DNA from: Microbacteriaceae bacterium
GTDB taxonomy: Bacteria; Actinomycetota; Actinomycetes; Actinomycetales; Microbacteriaceae
Direction: 5' to 3'
DNA: 12,264 bases
Assembly: GCA_025463615.1 (NCBI GenBank)
Contig: JAODAU010000354.1
Coordinates: 1-12,264 of the forward strand
Both the position numbers and the translations under genes were made by a program. How positions within the stretch are numbered: position 1 is the first letter of the stretch; each line of letters opens with the position of its first letter. Positions 6,083 through 12,264 of the stretch are shown here, one piece after another. The notes under the pieces are model-generated. The model had not been told where the DNA came from and did not search any database. It worked only from the letters and a program-made list of their open reading frames with translations.

Positions 6083-7060
6083 TCAGCCCTCCGCGGGCAC
6101 GCGCACGGTGAGGCCGCCCGCGTCGACCCACGCGCGGATCGCGCGCGCCGTGCCGAAGCTGTCGCCGTCGAGCTCGAGGTCGTGCGACCGGCTGAGCCGC
6201 AGCACGAACTCGCGGCCGGTGAAGTAGCGCAGCACGTGCACGTCTTTCGCCGCGTCGAGCACGCGCCTCCCCCAGGCCGTGCGTCGCAGGATGCCGTTCT
6301 CCACGATCACCTTGTACCAGATCTGCACCCAGCCCAGGATGCCGTTCGGCCGCAGCACCACGATGTCGAACAGCCCGTCGTCCACCGCCGCCTCCGGCAT
6401 CAGCAGCACGTTGCCGGGCAGTGAGCCGCAGTTGCCGATGATCACGGTGTGCGCGCGGGTGGTCACCTGCCGATCGCCGTCGAGGCGGTACTTGAGGTTC
6501 AGCTGGTTCTTGTCGCGCATGGCCGTGCCGAGTGCCCGCACGTAGGCGAGCCAGCCGATCTTCGCCTTCAGCTCGTCGTCGGTGTTGGCGAGCATCTTGG
6601 CGTCAAGCCCGAGGCCGGCCATCACCACGAACGCGTGCGAGGAGCGCGAGCCGTCGTCGTCCTCGATCGTGATGCGGCCCAGGTCGACCACGCGGTCCTC
6701 GCCCGCGAACGCCGTGTGGATGCTGTGGTCCACGTCGTCCAGGGTGAGCTTGAGGTTGCGGGCGAGCAGGTTGCCGGTGCCGGCCGGGAGCAGCGCGAGC
6801 GCGGCATCGGACCCGGCCACCGCCTCGGCGACGGCGCGCACGGTGCCGTCGCCTCCGGCCGCGATCACGAGGTCGGCGCCCTGTTCGAGCGCCTGGGCGG
6901 TCATGCCCTGGCCGGCATCCGTCTCGGAGGTCTCGAACCAGAGCGTCTCGCCCCAGCCGTTGGCCTCCTGCTCACGGGCGACGGCGGCCCTGATCGCATC
7001 GAGGTCGACCTTGATCGGGTTGTACACGACTGCGGCGACGGGCGGCACGGTGGTCCTCAC
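6083..7060 (-). CDS. Diacylglycerol kinase (DagK/YegS/BmrU) family lipid kinase
   Basis: This 325-residue protein has the catalytic fold of the diacylglycerol/sphingosine kinase superfamily: VVYNPIK at 11-17, nucleotide-binding GGDGT at 69-73, PAGTGNLLARN from 92, the VDLGRI strand, a G-L-G-L-D-A segment, and an ELDGDSF motif near the C-terminus. Members transfer ATP gamma-phosphate to a lipid hydroxyl, usually diacylglycerol to phosphatidic acid, at the inner face of the membrane; the exact lipid cannot be decided here. The start is a GTG at 7060-7058 with only a C-rich upstream stretch and no clear ribosome-binding site, so the next GTG (residue 5) is an alternative. The gene is divergent from the operon encoding a PAP2 phosphatase, whose usual substrates include phosphatidic acid. 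Confidence 0.92.
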   Translation of the reverse strand: MRTTVPPVAAVVYNPIKVDLDAIRAAVAREQEANGWGETLWFETSETDAGQGMTAQALEQGADLVIAAGGDGTVRAVAEAVAGSDAALALLPAGTGNLLARNLKLTLDDVDHSIHTAFAGEDRVVDLGRITIEDDDGSRSSHAFVVMAGLGLDAKMLANTDDELKAKIGWLAYVRALGTAMRDKNQLNLKYRLDGDRQVTTRAHTVIIGNCGSLPGNVLLMPEAAVDDGLFDIVVLRPNGILGWVQIWYKVIVENGILRRTAWGRRVLDAAKDVHVLRYFTGREFVLRLSRSHDLELDGDSFGTARAIRAWVDAGGLTVRVPAEG

Positions 7061-7126
7061 GGTGGGGGGCGGTTGTGCAGCTACTGTGCCACTGCTGCGG
7101 GCGCATGCCTATTCGCGGGCGCGGGG

Positions 7127-7157
7127 TTGACACGGCGCGCGAAGCACGCCCTACAGG
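7127..7157 (+). promoter_or_regulatory. Candidate promoter of the 7215-9662 operon (TTGACA -35)
   Basis: A perfect TTGACA lies at 7127-7132. The best -10 within reach is TACAGG at 7152-7157 with a 19-nt spacer, which is long and a poor match. The -35 is convincing in an otherwise GC-rich 154-bp spacer; the -10 is not. The leader would be about 50 nt to the ATG at 7215. Confidence 0.4.
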
Positions 7158-7214
7158 GGATATCCGCAGACGCAAGGGGTGGTTTCCCGCCGCGTTCGCC
7201 TGTCCAATGGAACC

Positions 7215-7550
7215 ATGGAACGCATCGAATACGCGGGCGGCTCGTTTCTCACGGGCTCGGAGATCAGCGCATCACTTCTGGCATATGCCGCTGCCCTTGC
7301 CAAACGCGGGAGTTCCGTCGCGCTCGAGGTGCCGGCCCGGGATGACGCGGGCAACGTCTCGGTCGCCCACGTGCTCGTCGGGCCGGCCAGCCAGTTCATC
7401 TCGCTGCCCGAGGAGAGCGACCTCGAGGAGCTGGTCGACGACGACTTCGTCTCCCGGGTGAAGACGGCGACCCTGCGCCTGGGCACCGGTCGCGCGGAGG
7501 CGGTGCCCGAGAGCGAGTCCTTCCCGCCGGACGGCATCGTCGAGCCATGA
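7215..7550 (+). CDS. Small protein of unknown function, first gene of the PAP2-PPK2 operon
   Basis: This is a 111-residue acidic protein I do not recognise. It starts MERIEYAGGSFLTG and has an alanine-rich helix (ASLLAYAAALAKRG) at about 20-33. A beta-rich part follows (VALEVPARDD, VSVAHVLVGPASQFISL), then an acidic segment (EESDLEELVDDDF). It has no cysteines, signal peptide or membrane helix, so it should be a compact cytosolic domain of alpha/beta type. An in-frame GTG at 7179 would add 12 residues of arginine-rich sequence unlike the rest, so the ATG at 7215 is preferred, although its ribosome-binding site (GGAA) is weak. The stop overlaps the next gene's start as ATGA, implying translational coupling. 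Confidence 0.75.
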   Translation: MERIEYAGGSFLTGSEISASLLAYAAALAKRGSSVALEVPARDDAGNVSVAHVLVGPASQFISLPEESDLEELVDDDFVSRVKTATLRLGTGRAEAVPESESFPPDGIVEP

Positions 7551-7993
7551 GCCGGGGTCCGATTGCACTGCTGGCCGCGCGAGCGATCGGCGGCGCCGGC
7601 GCGGGTGTGGTCGCGACCATCGTGATGAGCGCGGGATTCCTCGCCGCCCAACGCGCGGGCACGATCGGCACGCTGCCGCCGCAACTCATCGTCGAGCACG
7701 CGGCGCCCGAACTCCCGCCGACCCCATCGCGGCTCGCGGCGGTCGTGGCGCACCTCGGCTACGGGGCCGCGGCGGGCGCAGCCTACGCGTTCGCCCCGCG
7801 CAAGAGCGTCGCGAGCGGTGTCGCCTTCGGGGTGCTCGTCTGGGCGTCCGGCTACGAGCTGTGGGTGCCAGCCGCCGGCATCCTGCCCCCGGCACACCGC
7901 GACGATCGTGCGCGTGCGCTCACCATCTTCGGCGCCCACCTGGTCTACGGTGCGGCCCTCGGCTGGGCGTCGCGTCGATCGGCGCGCCGGTGA
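7547..7993 (+). CDS. Small multi-pass membrane protein (YagU/DUF1440- or DUF6789-like architecture)
   Basis: This is a 148-residue hydrophobic protein. The first membrane helix (about 8-33) carries the glycine-rich GGAGAGVVATIVMSAGF signature often found at the start of YagU/DUF1440 and DUF6789-type proteins. Two further helices contain HLGYGAAAGAAYAF (about 67-80) and a V-A-F-G-V-L-V-W stretch followed by GYELWVPAAG. The last helix has HLVYGAALGWASRR, repeating the H-x-x-YGAAxG pattern of the second and hinting at an internal duplication. The basic C-terminus (RRSARR) probably stays in the cytosol. The family call is tentative and no activity can be inferred. It overlaps the upstream gene by 4 bp (ATGA) and the downstream PAP2 gene by 4 bp (GTGA). 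Confidence 0.8.
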   Translation: MSRGPIALLAARAIGGAGAGVVATIVMSAGFLAAQRAGTIGTLPPQLIVEHAAPELPPTPSRLAAVVAHLGYGAAAGAAYAFAPRKSVASGVAFGVLVWASGYELWVPAAGILPPAHRDDRARALTIFGAHLVYGAALGWASRRSARR

Positions 7994-8832
7994 CGGAGCC
8001 CGGCCCGGTCGAACGCGTACGCGAGGCGCAGGCCGACGGCGACCGCGAGGAGCTTCGCGACGACCGCACCATCGGCCGCGTCGACCTCACCCACTGGTAC
8101 ACCCCGTGGGGCCGGATGCTCGCCCGCCTGGTCACCCGCATCGGCGCCCTCCTCACGGCTCGCGGCGCCCTGCTGCTCACGCTCCTCGTCGGCGCCGCGA
8201 TCGCGCTCGCGCTCAGCTTCGTCGCGTCCCGCATCTACGACGCGATCACGGAGTCCGACGGCGTCGCGGGTCTCGACCTGCCGATCCTGAAAGCCGCGAT
8301 CTCGGCGCGCACGCCCCTGCTCGACGCCCTCGCCACCGGCTACACGAACGTCGCGGGGCCGATCGGCATGCCGATCATCGCCGTGGCCGCGATCCTCATC
8401 CTGTCGCTGAAGCGCAGGTCGTGGACGCCGCTGATCCTCATCGCCGCGGCCGGGCTCGGCTCGCTGCTCATGACCGTCGCGGGCAAGGACATCATCGGCC
8501 GGTCGCGACCGCCTCTCGCGGATGCCGTGCCGCCCTACGAATACTCGCCGTCGTTCCCGAGCGGCCACACGCTCAACGCGACGGTCATCGCCGGGGTCAT
8601 CGCCTACCTGCTGATCCTTCGCCAGCGCTCGACGCACGCGCGAGTGATCACGATCGTCGTCGCCGCGCTCTTCGCGGTGTCGATCGGACTCAGCCGCGTC
8701 TTCCTGGGCCACCACTGGTTCACCGACGTGCTCGCCGGTTGGGTGCTCGGCCTGGCCTGGCTCTCGCTGGTGATCACCGCGCATCGGCTCTACCTGACCA
8801 CGCGTCACTCGAACGATCCATCGGAAACCTGA
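7990..8832 (+). CDS. PAP2-superfamily lipid phosphatase
   Basis: This 280-residue integral membrane phosphatase has all three PAP2 signatures: K166-x6-R173-P (KDIIGRSRP), P190-S-G-H193, and S235-R236-x5-H242-x3-D246 (SRVFLGHHWFTD). His193 and His242 are the expected catalytic pair, with hydrolysis facing outside the membrane. Likely substrates are phosphatidic acid, undecaprenyl diphosphate or another lipid phosphate; the sequence does not decide between them. Hydrophobic helices lie at about 53-75, 115-140, 145-165, 196-212, 217-234 and 247-265, after an unusually long charged cytoplasmic N-terminus of about 50 residues. The GTG at 7990 is chosen because it overlaps the previous stop as GTGA; longer in-frame extensions would overlap the whole end of the upstream gene. 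The PPK2 gene begins 8 nt after its stop. Confidence 0.92.
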   Translation: MTEPGPVERVREAQADGDREELRDDRTIGRVDLTHWYTPWGRMLARLVTRIGALLTARGALLLTLLVGAAIALALSFVASRIYDAITESDGVAGLDLPILKAAISARTPLLDALATGYTNVAGPIGMPIIAVAAILILSLKRRSWTPLILIAAAGLGSLLMTVAGKDIIGRSRPPLADAVPPYEYSPSFPSGHTLNATVIAGVIAYLLILRQRSTHARVITIVVAALFAVSIGLSRVFLGHHWFTDVLAGWVLGLAWLSLVITAHRLYLTTRHSNDPSET

Positions 8833-8840
8833 GGAGCACC

Positions 8841-9662
8841 ATGGCCGCACGCAAAGGCACAGCACAGCAGAGCGGCCCGTCGACCTCGGCCTACGAGCGC
8901 GAGCTCCGGCGCCTGCAGGTCGAACTCGTGGCGATGCAGCAGTGGGTGATCGCCTCTGGCGCGCGCGTGCTCGTCATCTTCGAGGGCCGGGATGCCGCGG
9001 GAAAGGGCGGGGCGATCAAGCGGATCATGCAATACCTCAACCCGCGCTCGGCGCGTGTCGTCGCCCTGCCGCAGCCCAGCGAGCGGGAAAAGGGCCAGTG
9101 GTACTTCCAGCGCTATCTCGAACGGCTGCCCGCAGCCGGCGAGATCGTGCTCATGGACCGCTCCTGGTACAACCGCGCCGGCGTCGAGCACGTGCTCGGA
9201 TACTGCACGCCCGAGCAGTACGACCGCTTCCTGCGGCAGGTCCCCGTCGTGGAGCGCCTGCTCGTCGAGGACGGCATCATCCTCGTGAAGTACTGGTTCT
9301 CCGTCTCGGACCACGAGCAGCAGAAGCGGTTCACGTCGCGGCTCAAGGACCCGATGCGCCGGTGGAAGCTCTCCGACACCGACCTTCTGTCGATCACGAA
9401 GTGGGAGGACTACTCGCGGGCGAAGGATGCCATGTTCGCCGTGACCGACATCCCCGAGGCGCCCTGGTGGACCATCGAGAGCGACGTCAAGAAGGCCGCG
9501 CGCATCGACGCGATCAGCCACCTGCTCGACCAAGTCCCGTACGAAACTGTCGAGCCCGACCCGATCACGCTGCCCGACCGGCCGTCGGGCGACGACTACG
9601 AGCGTCCACCCCGCGAGCTCTACCGGTACGTGCCCGCGCGGGCCGCCGAGCTCAAGGGCTGA
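8841..9662 (+). CDS. ppk2: Polyphosphate kinase 2 (PPK2), single-domain class I type
   Basis: This 273-residue P-loop kinase has a Walker A motif G49-R-D-A-A-G-K55-G-G. The lid motif D106-R-S-W-Y-N-R-A-G-V-E116 and the flanking WYFQRYLERLP and KYWFSVSDHEQQKRF segments are diagnostic of PPK2. The enzyme transfers phosphate between inorganic polyphosphate and nucleoside diphosphates, normally driving ATP or GTP formation from polyphosphate. The single domain and length of about 270 point to the ADP-phosphorylating class, an inference that needs alignment. The ATG at 8841 follows GAGGAG, which overlaps the PAP2 stop, so the gene is the last member of the operon. An in-frame extension upstream merely reads through the PAP2 and membrane-protein genes in another frame and is rejected. 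Confidence 0.94.
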   Translation: MAARKGTAQQSGPSTSAYERELRRLQVELVAMQQWVIASGARVLVIFEGRDAAGKGGAIKRIMQYLNPRSARVVALPQPSEREKGQWYFQRYLERLPAAGEIVLMDRSWYNRAGVEHVLGYCTPEQYDRFLRQVPVVERLLVEDGIILVKYWFSVSDHEQQKRFTSRLKDPMRRWKLSDTDLLSITKWEDYSRAKDAMFAVTDIPEAPWWTIESDVKKAARIDAISHLLDQVPYETVEPDPITLPDRPSGDDYERPPRELYRYVPARAAELKG

Positions 9663-9663
9663 G

Positions 9664-9711
9664 CGGCGGGGACGCGGGTGCGCACAGCCATTAGCCCCAC
9701 ATCCCCCGCCG
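9664..9711 (+). terminator. Possible stem-loop after ppk2
   Basis: CGGCGGGG (9664-9671) and CCCCGCCG (9704-9711) can pair as an 8-bp GC stem with a 32-nt loop just after the ppk2 stop. No T-run follows, so this is a weak terminator candidate. The remainder of the 186-bp spacer up to the catalase start holds no gene I can support. Confidence 0.25.
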
Positions 9712-9848
9712 TCAATCCCTGAGCAGCGCGACATCCGCCGCGTACCGTCCCCACCAGGCGTTGGCCACGGCCGATGGTTCGGTCCGAGGGTCTCGACGAT
9801 CGCGCGGGCGCCATCGGTGACTTCTATCCCCCGGTGGCCTGGAGAGTC

Positions 9849-10856
9849 ATGTACTTCCACGTTCAACAGCTCATCAACGACATCGCACAGGATGAGCCGG
9901 ATCCCGGCGCCGCCAACGCGCTGCAGGAGGGGCTCGGCGGCCAGTTCGGCGAGATGCGCACGATGATGCAGTACCTCTTCCAGAGCATGAACTTCCGTGG
10001 GCCCAAGGCCAAGCCGTACCGCGACCTGATCCAGGGCATCGGCACCGAGGAGATCAGCCACGTCGAGCTCATCGGCACCACCATCTCGCGCCTGCTCGAC
10101 GGGTCGCCGCGCTACAACGGCAAGCCCACCGATCCGATCGACAAGCCCGGCGCCGCCGGTGCGGTGCCGCTCAAGATCGCGCTGGACGAGGGCAACATCC
10201 ACCACTTCCTGGTCGGGGCGCAAGGCGCGCTGCCGGTGGATGCGGCGGGCAACCCCTGGCTCGGCAGCTACGTGTACAACTCCGGCAACCTGGTGCTCGA
10301 CCTGCTCTACAACCTCATGCTGGAGTCCACCGGGCGCCTGCAGAAGTCACGCATCTACGAGATGACGGCGAACAAGACCGCACGTTCGACCATCGCGTAC
10401 CTCATCGTGCGCGACCAGGCGCACGAGAACGCGTACGCCAAGGCGCTGGAGACGCTCGGGATCGACTGGAAGAAGTCCCTGCCGATCCCGAAGACCAACG
10501 CCGAGCGGTTCCCCGAGGTGAAGAAGCTGGTGGACCTGGGGCTGCAGAGCAAGCAGTACACCTTCGACCTCACCAACCTCTCCGAGGCCGGGCGCATCTT
10601 CCAGGGGCTCTCGCCGTCGAACGACGGCACCACCCTCGACGCCAGCGAGCAGGCGCCCGTGGGCGTGCCATCCACCATCTCGGTCGAGCGATACGAGGAG
10701 TACGCGCCCGGCGCCGACCCCGAGCTGCTCGAGCTGATCCAGGCCACCGCCGACATGGAGATGGCGGAGATCACGTCGTTCTTCGGCCCGGTGGGGGAAC
10801 CCGCGGTGAAGAAGGCATCCCCCGCGAGGAAGCCGGCGGCCAAGAAGACCTCGTAA
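9849..10856 (+). CDS. Manganese (non-haem) catalase with basic C-terminal tail
   Basis: This 335-residue ferritin-like di-manganese catalase dismutates hydrogen peroxide to water and oxygen in the cytosol. The five Mn ligands are all present at family spacing: Glu35 (GGQFGEM), Glu68 and His71 (TEEISHVE), Glu159 (YNLMLE) and His192 (VRDQAHE). The 33-residue gap between the last two equals that in the Lactobacillus plantarum enzyme (Glu148/His181). The ATG at 9849 is chosen because MYFHVQQL matches the family N-terminus and GGAGAG precedes it directly; an in-frame ATG at 9774 would add 25 unrelated residues. After about residue 315 the sequence becomes a lysine/alanine/proline tail (KKASPARKPAAKKTS), absent from the enzyme core. 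It converges on oxdC with 11 bp between stops. Confidence 0.95.
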   Translation: MYFHVQQLINDIAQDEPDPGAANALQEGLGGQFGEMRTMMQYLFQSMNFRGPKAKPYRDLIQGIGTEEISHVELIGTTISRLLDGSPRYNGKPTDPIDKPGAAGAVPLKIALDEGNIHHFLVGAQGALPVDAAGNPWLGSYVYNSGNLVLDLLYNLMLESTGRLQKSRIYEMTANKTARSTIAYLIVRDQAHENAYAKALETLGIDWKKSLPIPKTNAERFPEVKKLVDLGLQSKQYTFDLTNLSEAGRIFQGLSPSNDGTTLDASEQAPVGVPSTISVERYEEYAPGADPELLELIQATADMEMAEITSFFGPVGEPAVKKASPARKPAAKKTS

Positions 10857-10867
10857 CCGCCGTCGGG

Positions 10868-12082
10868 CTACCGGATGGGCACGATCCCCTGGGTCTCCCG
10901 GGGGAACGTGGCCAGCACGGATTCCGGGATGTTGAGGTGCGCCGCGACCAGCGCCGGCGGCAGGTGCGCGAGCCAGTTCGCCAGCGAGACCTCCTCGTAG
11001 TGATCGCTGCGGAACGTCTCCAGGAACACCAGGTCCTCGTCGCCGGTGTTCTCGATGTAGTGGCCGAGGTTGCGGCGCACCACCCCGACGTCGCCGGCGC
11101 GGAAGTCGGTGGTGTTGGCGTGCGGTCCGGTGTTGAAGACCGTCATGCGCCCCTGGCCCTTGAGCCAGTACTGCCACTCGTCGGCATTCGGATGCCAGTG
11201 CAGCTCACGCATCGACCCCGGGTGCAGCGTGACCAGCGCGGCGGCGACCGTCTTCGACGCCGAGAAGTTGGTCGAGTCGGCGACGCGGATGCTGCCCCCC
11301 GAGTTCTCGTGCACCGGCGTCGACTTCGAGAGTCGGAAGATCACGGCCTCCGTCGACCCCCACTCCACGCCGGCCGCGATCTGGTCCTTCTCCAGGTCGC
11401 CCGGCACCTCGCCCGGGAAGATCCACAGGTTGTGCAGTGGGATGTCGCCGAACACCTCCTGCGCCACGCCGAAGTTCTTCGCCAGCACCTCGGGTGGCGT
11501 GTGTGCGAACCAGTCCGTGAGCAGGAGGGTGTTGCTCTCGGACTGCTGGCCGTCGTCGAAGGCGAGCACGAACTCCGCGCCATCCGGGCCCAGGCCCTGG
11601 AGCGAGTGCGGCAGGCCGGCGGGGAAGAACCAGAGGTCGCCCTCGAACACGTCCTCGACGCTCGGCAGGCCCTCGCGGCTGAGGGTGGTGATGCGGCATC
11701 CGCCGCGCGTCATCACCGCCCACTCGGCGGTCTGGTGCCAGTGCAGTTCGCGGATGCCGCCCGCCTCGAGGTACATGTTGACGCCGGCGATCTCCTCGGA
11801 GATCGCGAAGTCCGACTGGGTGAGCTCCCGCGCCCAGCCGCCGCGCTGCACCCGCCGCGGCGAGATGTTGAACGACGACCAGAAGAACGGCTGCGTCGAG
11901 ATGTCCGTCGCCGGCGCGTCGATCTGGTTGGGAAACTGGCCGGCGATCACCGGGTTCTGCGGGCCCGTCATGACCGTGCTCGCCGGGTCGTCGGTCACGT
12001 TCACCAGGCCCTCCTGCGGAAGGTCCGGGTTGCCGAAACTCGCCTGCTCGTGATGCGGGGCGGGAGGGTCACTGGGGGTCAT
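10868..12082 (-). CDS. oxdC: Bicupin oxalate decarboxylase (Mn-dependent), variant lid
   Basis: This 404-residue bicupin should convert oxalate to formate and carbon dioxide using Mn and oxygen. The N-terminal cupin has Arg111, His114, His116, Glu120 and His159, at the spacing of Bacillus subtilis OxdC Arg92/His95/His97/Glu101/His140. The C-terminal cupin has Arg292, His295, His297, Glu302, His341 and Glu355. The catalytic lid, SENST in the B. subtilis enzyme, reads S181-E182-S-N-T185 here. The proton-donor glutamate is kept, but the next two residues are swapped. No signal peptide is seen, so the enzyme is probably cytosolic. The ATG is preceded by AAGGAG with a 6-nt spacer. The gene lies 27 nt downstream of a partial gene on the same strand and is probably co-transcribed with it. 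Confidence 0.94.
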   Translation of the reverse strand: MTPSDPPAPHHEQASFGNPDLPQEGLVNVTDDPASTVMTGPQNPVIAGQFPNQIDAPATDISTQPFFWSSFNISPRRVQRGGWARELTQSDFAISEEIAGVNMYLEAGGIRELHWHQTAEWAVMTRGGCRITTLSREGLPSVEDVFEGDLWFFPAGLPHSLQGLGPDGAEFVLAFDDGQQSESNTLLLTDWFAHTPPEVLAKNFGVAQEVFGDIPLHNLWIFPGEVPGDLEKDQIAAGVEWGSTEAVIFRLSKSTPVHENSGGSIRVADSTNFSASKTVAAALVTLHPGSMRELHWHPNADEWQYWLKGQGRMTVFNTGPHANTTDFRAGDVGVVRRNLGHYIENTGDEDLVFLETFRSDHYEEVSLANWLAHLPPALVAAHLNIPESVLATFPRETQGIVPIR

Positions 12083-12109
12083 CGCGTGCTCCTTCTGGTT
12101 GTCGATCTT

Positions 12110-12264
12110 TCAGTCGGTCGATGGGGCCGAGAGCGTCAGCAGCACCGCCGCCACATGGTCGCGCTTTGCGATGTCCTTCTGGGCCCTGCGAAGCCGCGGC
12201 GCGAGTTCGTGCTCGGGCAGGTCGCCCGCCAGGTCGACCGCGGCGATGATGAACACCTGCTCCG
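12110..12264 (-). CDS. C-terminal fragment, possibly a cation diffusion facilitator transporter (runs off right edge)
   Basis: Reading back from the TGA at 12112-12110, the frame is open to the window edge and gives the last 50 residues or so of a protein. It includes EQVFIIAAVDLAGDLPEHEL and then LRRAQKDIAKRDHVAAVLLTLS. The beta-alpha-beta pattern (hydrophobic strand, D-L-x-x-L-P turn, an arginine-rich helix, then a strand near the end) resembles the cytoplasmic dimerisation domain at the end of CDF metal-efflux proteins. With only this tail the family is uncertain; a different small ferredoxin-like domain is possible. The oxdC ribosome-binding site follows within 27 nt, so the two likely form an operon. 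If it is a CDF exporter, Mn or Fe would be plausible substrates beside two Mn enzymes. Confidence 0.5.
   Translation of the reverse strand, partial: EQVFIIAAVDLAGDLPEHELAPRLRRAQKDIAKRDHVAAVLLTLSAPSTD

Noticed and set aside
7861..7989. Upstream start at 7861 for the PAP2 gene
   Set aside because: It would overlap the membrane-protein gene by 133 bp; the GTG at 7990 gives the 4-bp GTGA overlap typical of coupled genes.
7818..8840. Upstream extension of the ppk2 frame
   Set aside because: It only reads through the membrane-protein and PAP2 genes in another frame, and ppk2 has a good ribosome-binding site at 8831-8836 before the ATG at 8841.
9774..9848. Upstream ATG for the Mn catalase
   Set aside because: The 25 added residues do not resemble the family; the ATG at 9849 has GGAGAG and the family N-terminus, and puts the first ligand at Glu35.
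8805..10223. 472-codon minus-strand frame opposite ppk2 and the Mn catalase start
   Set aside because: It spans two unrelated real genes on the other strand and has no recognisable domain.
1..12264. Mobile element, prophage or CRISPR array
   Set aside because: No transposase, integrase, terminal repeats, att-like duplication or spaced repeats were seen; base composition and codon use look even across the window.

Overview
This window looks like chromosomal DNA of a high-GC Gram-positive bacterium (Actinobacteria, most likely Microbacteriaceae). The evidence is GC-rich third codon positions, GTG starts, ATGA/GTGA stop-start overlaps, an LCP protein with an actinobacterial-type LytR_C domain, an IdeR/DtxR-like iron box, and a DUF6325-SHOCT gene pair. 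The family-level call is inference. I see no tRNA, rRNA, CRISPR array, transposase, integrase or phage gene.

Layout. Left end (1-606, minus): the first 202 codons of a gene that runs off the window, encoding an Fe(II)/2-oxoglutarate-oxygenase-like protein. Its upstream region carries an IdeR/DtxR-type iron box inside a larger nested palindrome. Divergent from it is a single-gene GmrSD-like (DUF262 + DUF1524) candidate restriction protein with an extra C-terminal domain (727-2742), probably read from a leaderless transcript. It converges on a minus-strand alpha/beta hydrolase of the cofactor-free perhydrolase/haloperoxidase type (2752-3573). A 235-bp divergent spacer then leads to an LCP cell-wall glycopolymer transferase (3809-5260).

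Middle: a minus-strand run made of a diacylglycerol-kinase-type lipid kinase (6083-7060), a DUF6325 protein and a SHOCT-domain membrane protein. Divergent from it is a tight four-gene plus-strand operon (7215-9662): a small unknown protein, a small membrane protein, a PAP2 lipid phosphatase and a PPK2 polyphosphate kinase. The first three are linked by 4-bp overlaps. Lipid-phosphate making, lipid-phosphate removal and polyphosphate-nucleotide exchange thus sit around one 154-bp divergent promoter region.

Right: a manganese catalase with all five Mn ligands and a basic lysine/alanine/proline tail (9849-10856) converges on a bicupin oxalate decarboxylase (10868-12082). The decarboxylase keeps both Mn sites but has a rearranged active-site lid (SESNT). 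Upstream of it, cut by the right edge, is the C-terminal end of a protein that may be a cation-diffusion-facilitator transporter. Two Mn enzymes plus a possible metal exporter suggest a manganese/peroxide/oxalate theme.

Most genes belong to known families. The parts least explained by known families are the iron-box palindrome in front of the oxygenase-like gene, the extra domain on the DUF262/DUF1524 protein, the small unknown gene heading the PAP2-PPK2 operon, and the altered oxalate decarboxylase lid.
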